A stretch of 64,000 nucleotides of DNA. It comes from Halicephalobus mephisto (taxonomy: Eukaryota; Nematoda; Chromadorea; Rhabditida; Panagrolaimidae). Each line of letters opens with the position of its first letter. Position 1 is the stretch's first letter. The translations under genes were made by a program, and so were the position numbers. The stretch is taken from NCBI GenBank assembly GCA_009193035.1, contig SWDT01000419.1:1-64000 (forward strand), in the 5' to 3' direction. Below, in pieces: positions 46,729 through 58,617 of this stretch. Under the pieces are notes generated by a model. It was not told the origin of the DNA and made no database searches. It worked only from the letters and a program-made list of their open reading frames with translations.

Positions 46729-49700
46729 TCATCCAAGAAACGCCGATTGAAAATTCCGAATTTCGTTTTCTACCGCGAAAGCTTTGGATAAAGAATACTC
46801 CTGTTTTGTCAATTCTTTCTTCTTATAACCCCCAAAAATCTTCCCCAACCTTTTTGGAACAGACGGAGTCTGAAAATCATCTCGTTGAATCTTAGAACCA
46901 TGAGCAAGATTGAATCTTCTTCTCTGGAAACAATCCAGAACATCTACATCAATCGCTCTATTGCAGGACAAGGCCCCTTCTACAGCAGCACAAACTACCG
47001 TTCCGCAACTTTTTGGACAAAGTTGTCTTACTCGTTGCCAACTTCGATCACACAGCCCATCCAGAGCCCATTCACAGCATCTGGCAGAGTAATCAATGAC
47101 GGTTCCTGTATCTTCGATACTGTAGAAAGGGCGTTTCTTCAATCTTCCTGACAAGTCCTGCCACGACAATGGATTACGATATTGATGTGTTAATGGAGGC
47201 CTAAAATCGGGAAATTCAGAACATTAATAATCAAAAGTGAAAAAGACCTATATGAAGTCTTATAATCTGTGGTTAATGTCGGTGGAGCAGTTGCTTCGTA
47301 ATTTACGAATCTGCCGAAGGACGGTGTGAACCCTCCGAGACTATTTTCATTAGCCATGAAGTTTCCGCCTGCATTTGTGACTTCAGGAGTTGGTTCTGTC
47401 TCAATATTCTGTTCGTCATCATACTCATGAGAAGTACTGGCCTCTGGAGCTTCGGTTATGAATGCAGAAGATGGCTTTACTGTGCCGTAATGAATTGATG
47501 ACGGAGTTGGAGTGCGAATATTCCCCTTACCATAAGCAGGGGGCAGAGGTTGTGCAGACGGAGGTCGATTGTTTCTAAAACCATCATCTCTGAAAGCCTT
47601 CCTCAGAGGTGGAGGCTGAAGGGAGTTATTCACAAAGTTCTGCATTATCGGACGGGTCTCCGGCATTTGAGGGGATATCCTTGGCATACTGCTTTCTCTA
47701 CGTGTGAATCGAACCTGATTCACAAATAACGATGTTGGGGTCGTTGGAGGAGCAAAAGTCGTCAATGGAGCCAACGGTAACTGCAACGCAGGGGTGTCTG
47801 GATTTATATCCAACATCTTTTTTATTTTCCGTGAACATTCGGCAGGCACTGAAGTGGTAGAATTTCAATCAAATCTGTATATTAACTAGGATTCCATAGA
47901 AGATTTGAATCTTCTAAAATCAAATAAAAGAATGGGACACCTAAAATCTTATGAAAACTTCCATAACCCTCTAAAATGCAGTGGAGAATTTTAAAATTAA
48001 CAATTGAAGCGGAAAATTCCAGAACTCCTCGGGAATTTCAAACTTTTTTCAAAAATTCTGAACCCTCATATCGTGGAAATTGCATAACAAAACTTATTTT
48101 TTCATTTTCCACAAATGACCGTTTGACGAGATCAAACATCCTAAAATACCAGATCAACGAAGTTGTTCGCATTGACCTAGAAATGTGTAGGATGAGTAGT
48201 AGTACCGAGTTATTACTTAAATCAAGGCTCATTTCGCAATAAAATTATTGACACGTGTCGAATGAATTTTGTATAATTTCTCCATGAATACATTTCCAAT
48301 TGGTGTTTGTGGTCATAGGATTTACTCGTGGTTATCTATTAGTAGGATTATGTTCTGAGAATTCAAGAGAAATCCGCATAATTCAAGTTGGAACAGGAGA
48401 GTTTCCAGTGTTCTCTCACATTTTACAATACACGGTTTTGGAAATTATAGTTCCAAATGAAAAGCTTTAAAGGATATTTTGGAGTAAATTTCTATTTAAA
48501 AATGAGCAACTGATTTTCCAAATGCAGGAGGGATCTCCGAAAGTACATCATGTAAAGATCAAGGATTTTCATATGCAGAAATTGAGCTCAAAATAATTCA
48601 AAACCACATAAAAAGACTGAGAAAGTAAAAAATCACTAAATACCAAGTCAGATTTCGCAATTGTAAATATCTCTATAGTAAGTTCATAGAATTTCTTCAA
48701 TCATATCTATTGCTCTGCTCATGTTTAATTTAATATTCCACAATCATAGTAATTTCTCAATAATTTGTATTTATAAATTTTAAATGAAAAAAATTGCGTG
48801 CATTAAATTTCGTTATAGGAATCTTGGGAACGGTCTGCAAAAGTGAAATCACGAAATATTTAGTTTCAGATTTACCCATTTTATAATCAACTTTTTAGTT
48901 TTTACATATCATTTTCCATAGTTTTTAGCTTTTTTGATTTGAACTTTTTTCTTCATATAAAACTTTTCGATTCTCACAATGATAAACCTTCCAGAATTTC
49001 TTTCTGTTATATTTCAACATCAGCTGTACTTAGATTTCATTTAAATCTACTGTAAAGTACTCCTTGAACCCCCTGAATACGATTATAACTTTCTAAGAAC
49101 CATGTGGAATGCATATCGAAAAATACAAAACAACACTAAATCTCATGAATCCTCAACTTTTGCATATATAAATTTGTGTTTAATTCTCACATAATCCTAT
49201 TAAAAGTTATATTAATAAGTAATGAGTAGATTATATTAGCAAAAGGACAGGTCAATAGCACGTATGTTAATGGGGAAGTATACGAAATCCATACTGCGCT
49301 TGCAAATAGATAGATTGCAAAACGAACTTTGAACTGAGCGATAATTCAGTATTACTACTTATCTTACAAATTTCCACCTTAACCCGAATGATTCGGTAAC
49401 TTTCGTTCTTTGGAGCGTTCAATCCTGTCAGACAATCACTTATAATAATATGATACTCTTACAATTCATGCATCTTTGACCGGGAAACGTCTTTTTCACG
49501 TTTTCCTGACATATCTGAGATGAGATGTCACAATCCAATTGACAGTCCTCGAAGGCAGGTAACCAATTAGGATCCACAAACGGATCTCCACCTAAAGACG
49601 AATATTATAACGACGGACTCCTGTCGGGAACTAGAACTTACATATCTTTTCATTATCATAGATCAGCTGAAAAATAGTAGGGAGGACATTTTCCATTAAA

Positions 49701-49750
49701 CTCAATCGTGAGTCGAATAACAATAAAAATAAGATATAAGAGAGTTTCAT
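46729..49750 (-). CDS. Secreted ShK-domain protein with proline-rich middle
   Basis: Four exons (49642-49750, 49463-49591, 47248-47848, 46729-47200) join in frame to 436 residues. A signal peptide (MKLSYILFLLLFDSRLSL) is followed by a cysteine-rich segment (CGGDP, FEDCQLDCDISSQICQ), a P/T/N-rich disordered middle (LAPLTTFAPPTTPTSL, PPSAQPLPPAYG), and one ShKT-type domain near the C-terminus (CCEWALDGLCDRSWQRVR, then CPKSCGTVVC). Such proteins are commonly cuticle- or matrix-associated in nematodes. The ATG lies two bases after gattttag, so trans-splicing is likely. The 1.6 kb second intron contains one arm of the long inverted repeat (48290-48745), which is why the gene is so spread out. Confidence 0.78.
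48290..48745 (+). repeat. Long inverted repeat, left arm
   Basis: This 450 bp segment recurs in reverse complement at 54304-54753 with only a few percent mismatches. Shared words include CAATTGGTGTTTGTGGTC, AGGATTATGTTCTGAG, GGAGGGATCTCCGAAAG and GCTCTGCTCATGTTTAATTT. It has no reading frame and lies inside the ShK gene's long intron. Confidence 0.85.
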
Positions 49751-51673
49751 GCCTAAAATCCCAGAGTTAAGATCGTGTAACGGAATTTAAAATAACACGT
49801 AACGGTTTTCCACAGGGTACGTCAGGCAAACCGTAATCCCGATGAAAGAAAATTGAGAGGAATCAGACGTCGACCGGTCCATGAAATGGGCTCAAGTGTG
49901 TATTTCTCCGCCAATAAGCAAACAATCAACGGGATGGATGAAACTCGTGAAAAATATCCACAAAAGGATAAAAAGTGAAAATTCTCAGCCTTAAATATCC
50001 TCCTCATGTGTTTTGGTTCAAACCCTCCAGAATCTCTCCAGAAACACTATCTCGCTGAGGGAAAAGGTGGAATAACTCAAAATGTTCAGAAAGTGAAAAA
50101 CAACGTAACAGTAACTCTCACTCTTGAATTTTCATTGAGAACATCAAATACTTGAAAGGATACAGGAGTGCACGCAGCGGATGAGAAGATTCCGTGGATT
50201 TGTTTGTTGAAGACCGTAGTTTGGGGAGCCTAGAACAAGAAAAGAAACTTTCCAGAAGTCTTAATAGATCCCAAACTACACTTCCACTCATCGGATGACC
50301 GCTGACAATGCGGTCATTGACGTCTGAACAAAGGGAGTTACCTTTTTCCTCTCGTTTTGTATCCTCCGCATGTCACGATTACCTCTCACTCGTCATGCTT
50401 CCGTCAGAATCGAAGACCATTTGTAGTGTCACTTACAACTTTCTACTTGCTCTTTTCAGTAGATAGATATAACGAAACACCATTGAGTTCGGGGATGAAC
50501 CTGGATTGACCGAAAAGTGAAAACGGATATTTGTCTTTATGGCTAATTATGTTTTTAATATTTGGAGCAGATCGGCGCCAAGCCAGCTCCCTCAACCGTC
50601 GGACTTTCATTGGACAAAAAACCGCAATTGTTTATTCCTCCACCCTTATGAGATTAAACGAAGAAATGCCTTAACGGTTTGTAATTAATTACTCTCGATC
50701 AAAAAGCAGAAGGTCAAGTGAAAACTGTTTTTCCGATTTCAGACAGAAGTTTACAATTCTCATGTTGTTTATTCATTTACAGTAGTTTTTCCCAGACATG
50801 TTTCTTTCAATCATCGATCTTTTAAAAGTCTATCTTTTTGTACGTTCCGTTTTTGCTATACGACGAACTGCCAACTCATCAATGCTGATAGGGGGACCTT
50901 CGGAACACTACTGTTTTCGATAGATTCTAAAATGAGTAAATACATTACTCTCACTGATGTCATCCAGCCCAAATCTCTGAAAATATCCAAATATCTGGAG
51001 AAAAGCACCCTGATGACCCTGTAAGCATCACAAAATAGACCAGACCGATATGATTTAGCGATGTCTAGAGTCACTCGCTAAAATCAAAACGATCTCGTCT
51101 ACTTGTAATTACCTACTTCTGGATCTTCTTTAATGAAGGAAGTAGAATTGTACAAAAATTATAACAAAATAGGCAGAAAACGACATTCGCCAGCGAGCAA
51201 AGTGGGAGCGAATTGATTGATCGGCGGCGGTCCTAAACTAGCAGGGAAGCAACAGCAGCAACACAGTGACGACTCGATGCGTCCGAGTGTTCGCGTAAAG
51301 GAGGTAACAGAGCAGGGACGACTGTTGCTGTTATTCGGGCAAGAGGCGGTACTTCGTCTACGTGGCGGCCGTTTGGATCGCGCCGACATGTTCATCGGTA
51401 CCGAGATCAGATCAACGTCTCCTCTTTTGGTAGTCAGATCGTGTCTGATGTTTGTGGAACGGACCGATGTCTCCGTATAGGCATCTTGACGGACATCATG
51501 TCAATGTTGCTGCCACTTTCTCTCAATGCCATCAATTTTTTCTCGAAGGTAGCCCACGCTCGTACAAAACGGAGAAACTAAGCTTCGGGTGTGTCCGAAG
51601 ACAAAATCGATAATTGATCTTTGATGGGAGATATATCTTTATGTACAAACAACGGAGTTAATTTATTTACAGC
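49751..51673. other. Region with weak coding signals only
   Basis: Two candidates are noted. On the minus strand 50342-50371, 50122-50229 and 50004-50054 can be joined with proper GT/AG borders into a 62-codon frame (APQTTVFNKQIHGIF, TPVSFQVFDVLNENSR), which may be part of a larger unrecognised gene. On the plus strand a GC-rich open frame lies at 51217-51480 (MRPSVRVKEV, RLRGGRLDRADMF), also open in reverse, so it is probably composition-driven. A TGACCGC/GCGGTCA hairpin lies at about 50295-50317. None is strong. Confidence 0.3.
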
Positions 51674-52048
51674 TTAAGCCCTTTGGGGTTCCCCGAGGTA
51701 GGGACGGCAATTAGCATCGAGATGGGATTTGCAGTAACAGTAGTGGAGGTCTTGAATTCCAAGCTTCGGGTCAGGACCACAACTGAAGTAATTGTCTTTC
51801 GGACAGTCCGTATAACAACCATACTCCGTCCCGTCCATAGAACTATAACCACGTCCAAATTGTACTAAACATAAAGAGCAGGAATTCCCTCACCTAATCA
51901 TGTAACAGCAGTTATCCAATCGACCACATTCGACCAATGTCACGTTGTTGATAATTGGTTCTGGATCCCATCGCTGACGACCTTCATAGCATTGCAGAGC
52001 TAATGTCCAGCTGAAGTAACACACGAAAAAAATGAAATACAGTTTCAT
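51674..52048 (-). CDS. Small secreted cysteine-rich protein (Ly6/ET-module-like spacing)
   Basis: A signal peptide (MKLYFIFFVCYFSWTLA) is followed by LQCYEG, then VECG, a cysteine near LDNC, YGCYTDCPKD, FSCGPD and HYCYCKSHLDANC. The CYEG...C...C...CYC pattern resembles short nematode extracellular modules, but I cannot assign a family. Exons 51907-52048 and 51674-51864 with a 42 nt intron give 110 residues in frame, using a weak donor (GTTACA). The stronger donor 13 nt later (GTGAGG) would leave only a 29 nt intron and put the cysteine-rich second exon out of frame. It lies within the interval bounded by the two long inverted-repeat arms. Confidence 0.6.
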
Positions 52049-52990
52049 CCTAGCCTGGGACAACTTGAAGATGCGGAAGATTCTCTCTATTTATCGACTG
52101 GAAAACTCTCATAGTTTCCGTTCCGCCAAGTAAACAATTCACGATTACTTTTTAGCAAAAAATTGCTTTTGGTTTGCAAATACTTTTATCCTCTACTAGT
52201 CCATATTCCAGTTCATTTAACGTCCTATTCTTTGTGGACATTGACTGAATGATGTGCAGGTACCCGTGTTTGCACACAAGAGCCGTCTTCCCCGATCACT
52301 CAATGGACAATAGGAAAAATTGAATATATAATTTTTGTTAAAATATCGAAATTCGAATGCAACTTATGAATACTATCATATTAGTTTTCAATAAAAGTGC
52401 ATTTTTGGAAAAATACACATTGATAGTTTCTACTTTTCATCCAGTTAGAAGTAAAAGCAATATCTAATTTTCTAGAGTAGAAAAATCTTATCAAAGTCAT
52501 AAGAGAACGTTTATCGGAAATTCGTTTAGAAAAATTCTTGGGTTCTTTCCACAGATCACACTAATAGTAATGATATTCCTTACGACAATCTGGATTGCAT
52601 TTCTCATCAGATTTGGAAAAAATCTGTTTGGAGAATACAGAAACAACACATTGTCCTATATCAAAACATCAACTTGATTCAAATACCTTGGAAATATGAG
52701 AGAAACACCAACAATTTATAATTTTACCGAGGGCTTTATGTTAAATATTGAAAATTTTTATATGAAGAAAAAAAATTAAAAAATTTCGAAAAACTATAAA
52801 AAACAAAAACAGCGATTATAAGATAAACAAATCTTAAGCTGAATCTTTCATAATCAAAAAAGTAATATTTAGGTCATTTTCATGACTCCTACAACGAAAT
52901 TTGATGGGTGTGATTTTTTCAATTTTAAATTTACAAGTGAAAATGACTGAGAAGTGACTATGATTGGGAAAATACTTGTAACATTCCACA
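52049..52990. other. AT-rich intergenic sequence left of the TIR element
   Basis: I see no gene. Sequence is strongly AT-rich. From about 52970 the text ACATTCCACAACTCAATTAT already matches the inverse of the far end of the element at 54295-54312, so the element's terminal repeat may start slightly before 52991. Confidence 0.4.
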
Positions 52991-54300
52991 ACTCAATTAT
53001 AACAGTGATAGAGTTTGAGATTCTGATTTCAACGATATATAACATTCTAAAGAAAAAATTAAGTTTGATATATGAAAAATTATTTCGAAAAGTATTTCAT
53101 AAATAGATCCAAAAACCTCAATTATTTTATGATTCAAAATCAAGAAAAAAGTTCATATATCAAATAGAATAAGAAGTTGATTTACTATCAAATTACATGA
53201 GAACTATGAAATCCTATCAACTGTGAGTCGAGATATGACAAAGTTTATCAATATCTCAATATGCCCTTTATTAGACTTGTTTATAATTCTATGAAATAAA
53301 CAGATGTATCTACTTGTTGTTAAATGACAACGTTAATTGTATTATTGAATACTAATAACTTCGAATTTTGTTTTACTTTTTGAATAATAAAGGTTGAAGA
53401 GAGCAATTTGATACAAATAAGGATAAAAACACTGATTACTTGTTTCATTATTTTCTACTGGTAAATATTAAAATGAATAAACATCAAGTCTAAATGACAG
53501 AAGAAAACCCATAAAAGTGGAAATTCATATATGGATCACTTGAATAAAGGATGTTCTAAAATCCTAGTTGTGATCCACTTTTACTCTAGGCTTAATCAAT
53601 CAATTTCAAATATTTTTATATCATTGATTTTGGATTGTCTTTTAATACCTTTTAAATTTCATACCAACTAATTGATTTTTATGATTTTCTAGTCCCTCAC
53701 TACCTTTGGCTTCAACCAAGAACCAACTTTTCGAGATTTCCAAGAATTTTGATCATTTTTATGTGAATTATTTACGGACATGTCTAGAAGAAAATCGAAA
53801 ACATTAAATTCTACAAAAAGTGGCAAAAGTGAAGAAAATAAGTGTAAATTTTTCATGAAGAGTTTACACCGCTTATATATTTTAGTCCTTTTAATTTTTT
53901 CCCACTAAACTTAAAATAGAAACTTTAATCCATCAATATGGAATGATGTAGTTAAAGTTGTTTTCCAACATTTATAAAATCAATTCCCTTAACTCAAAGG
54001 ATCAACGTAAAAGGTCTAATACAAGGGATTTTTAGACGCCAGATTAAATTGGCAAATATTAGCTTAGTATGAATGGAATTTAACAATTTCTACACTATCT
54101 GATAGTAACTGAGTCCTTTGTTCTATTTCATATATGAACTTTTTTCTTGATTTTTGAATTATAAAATAATGGAGATTTTTGAATCTATCTATGAGATACT
54201 TTTCAAAATAATTTTTCATATATCAAACTTAATTTTTTCCTTACAATGTTATATATCGTTGAAATCAGAATATCAAAATCTATCACTGTTATAATTGAGT
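52991..54300. mobile_element. Non-autonomous TIR element, copy 2
   Basis: It begins ACTCAATTATAACAGTGATA and ends with its near-exact inverse TATCACTGTTATAATTGAGT. The inverted similarity extends about 180 bp inward (to about 53170 and 54125). The interior at 52995-53640 is the reverse complement of 3385-4005, at high identity. It has no transposase. The uninterrupted 1.3 kb length suggests that this is the intact form and the 2 kb copy the interrupted one. It directly abuts the right arm of the long inverted repeat. Confidence 0.78.
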
Positions 54301-54303
54301 GGT

Positions 54304-54753
54304 GAAATATTAAATTAAACATGGGCAGAGCAATAGATATGATTGGAGAAATTCTATGGACTTACTATAGAGATATTTACAATTGCGAAATCTGACTTGG
54401 TATTTAGTGTTTTTTACTTTCTCGGTCTTTTTATGTGGTTTTGAACTATTTTGAGTTTAATTTCTGCATATGAAAATTCTCGATCTTTACATGATGTACC
54501 TTCGGAGATCCCTCCTGCATTTGGAAAATCAGTTGCTCATTTTTAAATCGAAATTTACTCCAAAATATCCTTTAAAGCTTTTCATTTGGAACTATAATTT
54601 CCAAAACCGTGTATTGTAAAATGTGAGAGAACACTGGAAACTCTCCTGTTCCAACTTGAATTATGCGGATTTCTCTTGAATTCTCAGAACATAATCCTAC
54701 TAATAGATAACCACGAGTAAATCCTATGACCACAAACACCAATTGGAAATGTA
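54304..54753 (-). repeat. Long inverted repeat, right arm
   Basis: This is the reverse complement of 48290-48745. The two arms face each other across 5.5 kb that holds the start of the ShK gene, the small cysteine-rich gene and TIR element copy 2. The left border of this arm is fused to the end of that TIR element. Confidence 0.85.
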
Positions 54754-55374
54754 ATTATAAAAAAATTCACAGAATATGTACCAATGAGTTACAAAACGAG
54801 CTACAATTTATGGAATAACTCATTACTATTATTTATCTCACAAATTTTCAGTTGAATTCAAGAAATTTCGTAATTCCAATATTTTTAAAAAGTGGACCAT
54901 TTCACACAACTACTTGCAAATCACAAAAAATGGGTAGAGTTATTACGAGCCAATCTTGACACAAATTTCTTAAGCCTAGAATATCCCGAAGTTCCTGATT
55001 TCAGATGTTGGTTCCAGCACTAATGAAATTCAGAAAATGTTTACGAAATTATAGAAAACTCCACAATATTCCACTGGGCTCTAGAAAATTTCAAAATTTG
55101 CTATAGAAGTTTAATTTTGTATTTCAAAAATATAAAAAACAAAAAAACATAGGATTTCCAGGGAAATAGCGAAAAACTAAGGAGAGGTTCTCAACGCGAA
55201 AATTCGGAGACTTTAGAAAACAACTTGTTCTTTTTCTCATTTTCTGAAATTTTTACTTCATATTATTAATATTAATTTGATTTGCTTTTTTGTTTATTTC
55301 GTTACTCAATAGTTATATCTCGTGCCGTTTTTCCTCCTGTTCTGGTAGTTTTTTAAATGTTCAATATTTTAGAG
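54754..55374. other. Intergenic, AT-rich
   Basis: No gene or recognised repeat. The last bases read caatattttag then agATG, a likely trans-splice acceptor for NDUFA12. Confidence 0.4.
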
Positions 55375-55913
55375 ATGGCGTCTCTCAAGCAACTTTTCGG
55401 TGTTGATAAGTTAATCAAGCTGAAAGATACTATTAAGAGCATTGGAGGCGTTCGGGCTGCGCTCAAACAACGCTATTTGTAAGTCTTTTGTTTTGAAGTA
55501 ACCTTTTGATATATGAATCCTCATTTCCAGGATGGACGTCACGCGTGCGGGTACTCTTGTTGGTGAAGACAAGTTTGGAAACAAATATTACGAAGATAAC
55601 TCTTACTTCATGGCACGTAATCGCTGGGTCGTCTACCCAGAGAAGGTTTGGCTTGACTACGACCCCTCTCAGATTCCTCCCGAATGGCATCGCTGGCTCC
55701 ACCACATCTGCGACAAGCCCCCGACTATTGAGCCTCCGGTTAATCAAAAATGGATCTTAGATCATAAGGAAAACACGTCTATTTATCCGTATGCTTGTTT
55801 TTCTCAGACTTGTTTTTACGAATAATTTCAGAGGGGAGAAGTACGTGCCTTATTCGACAACTCGTGCAAAGGTTACCGGTTGGGAGCCTGGACAGCCGAA
55901 ACAAGAAATTTAG
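55375..55913 (+). CDS. NADH dehydrogenase (complex I) accessory subunit NDUFA12
   Basis: NDUFA12 is an accessory subunit at the membrane-arm junction of mitochondrial complex I. Three exons (55375-55478, 55531-55788, 55832-55913) give 147 residues (human 145). Family blocks are GTLVGEDKFGNKYYED, RNRWVVY, WLDYDPSQIPPEWHRWLHH, then PYSTTRAKVTGWEPG. Intron 1 carries the GATATATGAAT motif also seen in other short introns here. Confidence 0.95.
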
Positions 55914-57503
55914 ATGAGAGTCAGAAACTGTATCTAAATGCTCCAATGTATTTTTATTATGAGCTGATTAGGAAAGATAAAACTGGAGTGTGATGAGTTC
56001 TTGCAAACGAGTTTCCATCGAAGCTAGTTTTAATTATAGAGTTAACCAAGTTCTCTTAGTGTTTCATACACCAATGGTCTCGCCCTTGCTTACAGGTGGT
56101 TTTTGAAAACTTGGGCGTAGAGTTAAAGTTATTGACAAAATTAGTTCGTGCAATTTGAAATTTGTCATTGTTCTAAATTTGTTTTCGAGATGACGAAAAC
56201 TAGGGTAAGTAACTTTTTATTCCCTTAAAAATAAGGCTGATTCATCTCCTGAGATTTCTGAGTATGCTGAAGCAAAAGATTCTCTAGGAATATTTGATTC
56301 TTGTTCTTAAAGTTCCCCTAACATAATCAGCTAACTGTAAATTTTGAAAGTAGAAAATTCGTTTTACTTCCACGTTTCTTCTTTGGTTCTTCAATTAGCT
56401 TCTTTAACTCTTCCTTGTTTGATGTTTGTACACCAAAACTGGAACTTTAATTTAATATTAGCTTTAAAAACAATTTCTGTTGGATAACTAGAAGACGGTA
56501 GGTGTTATTGGCTGTTGTGTCGGAATTTGAAAGCTATAATTGAGCCTTATATCATCAAATCCAGTTAATATTGATAGTTTTGGAAATAAGAGTCGTCATG
56601 AACTAGATGGAAGCATCCTGGGATGTTCTATCCCATTTCTGTCTGCTTGTTTCAGCCTCGAATTTGAGCTAAATCAAATTGCCGTTGCAGGGATGGGCAT
56701 CTCTGCTCAAACTTGTTAAAGCCCTCAACTTTCAGAAAAAAACTTCTAATCCAGTCCTGATTGGATCCATTTTTCTCGAAAACTTTGACATTCTCTTTTT
56801 AATAAAAAAAATAATAAATTATTTCCATCATCTGCTTTTTTCTGACATGTTTGTCATTTGAAGAGTTCCGTAGTTAATAATTCAAGACTTTAAGTTATTC
56901 CATATTATGCAAGATAGGTATCCATCTTTTTCTCTTGGGAAGTCGGGTACTCAACTATTCTAGAAACCCTCTGAGTCAATTAATAAAGGAAAAAAGCCTT
57001 CAGATTATCCTAATTCCCTCGGGAGTTTATTTTTCATAAATATTGTCATTATTTTTTAATTTTCCATAAATTTCCGCTTCTATATTGATTGTCTCAAGTG
57101 GCCTTCGATTTTCGTTTGTTTATCGGCTCGGAGACAATTTTGGCTCTTATTTTTTGTGGCAATAACCTTTTCGTCTAAGATTACTTGTTTTTAAAAAACG
57201 AATAATATATTCCGTATTTTCTCCTTAGATGTCCTTTTCCATGTTTAGTGCCTTTGAGCTCATTGGCTATTTAAAAAGGGAAATGGAATCAGCATTATTT
57301 AAATCTTCAGATTCCAATTCCTATAAAGAGAAAGCTTACACCAAAAAGCACATCGGATTTTTCTGCAGGCTTTAGGGATGAATTACTGGCCCATAATGCA
57401 GGGAGGTTCCCACAAGCCCTTCAGCAATGCTTTTACATCATTTTTTGTTTCGACAAATTGACTTTTCTGAGTTTTTGAACATGGAGATTTTCAGGTTCAT
57501 TTT
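55914..57503. other. Intergenic, no supported gene
   Basis: About 1.6 kb lies between NDUFA12 and the next coding exon. A plus frame at 56679-56861 is the longest and looks like chance. The interval may contain upstream noncoding exons of the 57.5 kb gene, since an acceptor (attttcag) lies at about 57493. Confidence 0.4.
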
Positions 57504-58516
57504 ATGAAGCGTCAGAATTCAATTCCTCAGCCTCTCAAACAGCTGCACGAGAGCAATCAACGACGAAGTTCCCATGAAATTAGCCATTCTTCAACTTCCG
57601 TTAACGTTAACGGTGTTGGATTGATGGCTAATTTCGACATGTCTGGTCCGAAAGAGTTTGTTCCGATGCCATAAATCTTGACCGTCGAAGGGAGTAATAA
57701 CATCAGTTCTGCAAAAGTGAGTTTTCACAGAATTTAATTTCTTGTTTTAAAATCCAGGAAATGTTTCCAGAGAGTAACTCTCACGGAAGAAACCATCGGA
57801 TTACCTGGAAGCGTCTCGACTTCCTCTCAGACCATAACTTTCGGGTATGCCAGCGGGTTGCATCACTTCCAGAACGATTCTTATGATTATGAAGCTAGTA
57901 CCAGTGAATCCAAGGAAATTGAAGGTTCGTTAACTACGAAGATTAAAAATTAATTATTAATTTAGTCGAAGATGAAGGAATGACAGAGACAAATGAACAT
58001 CAAACTGGATTATTTTACGTCAGAAATTCAGACGGAACGACGATCTCAATGTATTGTCATCAACCAGTAGGAGAAGAAGCCGATCAGTTTCTATACACTA
58101 TTGGAAACAGATATAAGGAAAAATTGAAGAGATTCATCGAAAACGAAAAAGCCGAAGACGGCGAACATTATGTCTGGATCCGGACTGATTTGGATGGGAA
58201 AACAACTGTTCTTTCTCTCACCCAACTTCGTAACCACTTCAACAACGCTAAAGTCAAAAGAGTCAAATGGAGACATCTCTCCATTGAACGGATCACTGTG
58301 TATCGGTATTCCGTACCAATAATCACGACGAAATTCAGATTGCGAGTTATGCATTTTCTTTCCCGAAATTACCGTTGTTGTATTCTCTGTATATGGTGCT
58401 TCGTGATCTTATTCATCAGTGTCGGGATCGTTTTAAGTGTCGTCTTTGGTTCAGCACCTTATCTTAATTCAATGACGAAGAAAAACGTTACAACTGGCTA
58501 CATGTTTTCTCGTTGA
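57504..58516 (+). CDS. Unrecognised single-pass membrane protein, with an in-frame stop in exon 1
   Basis: I do not recognise the family. The exon at 57504-57719 starts MKRQNSIPQPLKQLHES, and its frame meets TAA at 57672-57674. The same frame then continues (TVEGSNNISSAK) to a donor at 57720. It splices in phase to about 57772-57924 (VTLTEETIGLPGSVSTS), then to 57966-58516. That last exon has FYVRNSDGTTISMYC, HYVWIRTDLDGKTTVLSL, a basic stretch, and a hydrophobic span (CCILCIWCFVILFISVGIVL) before a short tail. It may be spliced around the stop (a GTGTTG...GAAG segment at about 57622-57689 would keep frame) or start elsewhere, for example ATG 57980. It faces the next gene tail to tail. Confidence 0.55.
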
Positions 58517-58617
58517 AATTTGCATCAAATTTCCACTATCATTTTCGTCAACTCTTATTTATTAGTTTTAAATTATTTTCGAATTACTGTTTAAAAACCC
58601 GTGAAAATAAACAACGA

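Noticed and set aside
50295..50317. TGACCGC/GCGGTCA hairpin as a regulatory element
   Set aside because: A single 7 bp stem without context; such palindromes are expected in 64 kb.
51159..51480. GC-rich open frames on both strands (for example 51217-51480 +)
   Set aside because: Open on both strands, no splice context or similarity; high GC alone lengthens frames. Kept only as a note in the region entry.
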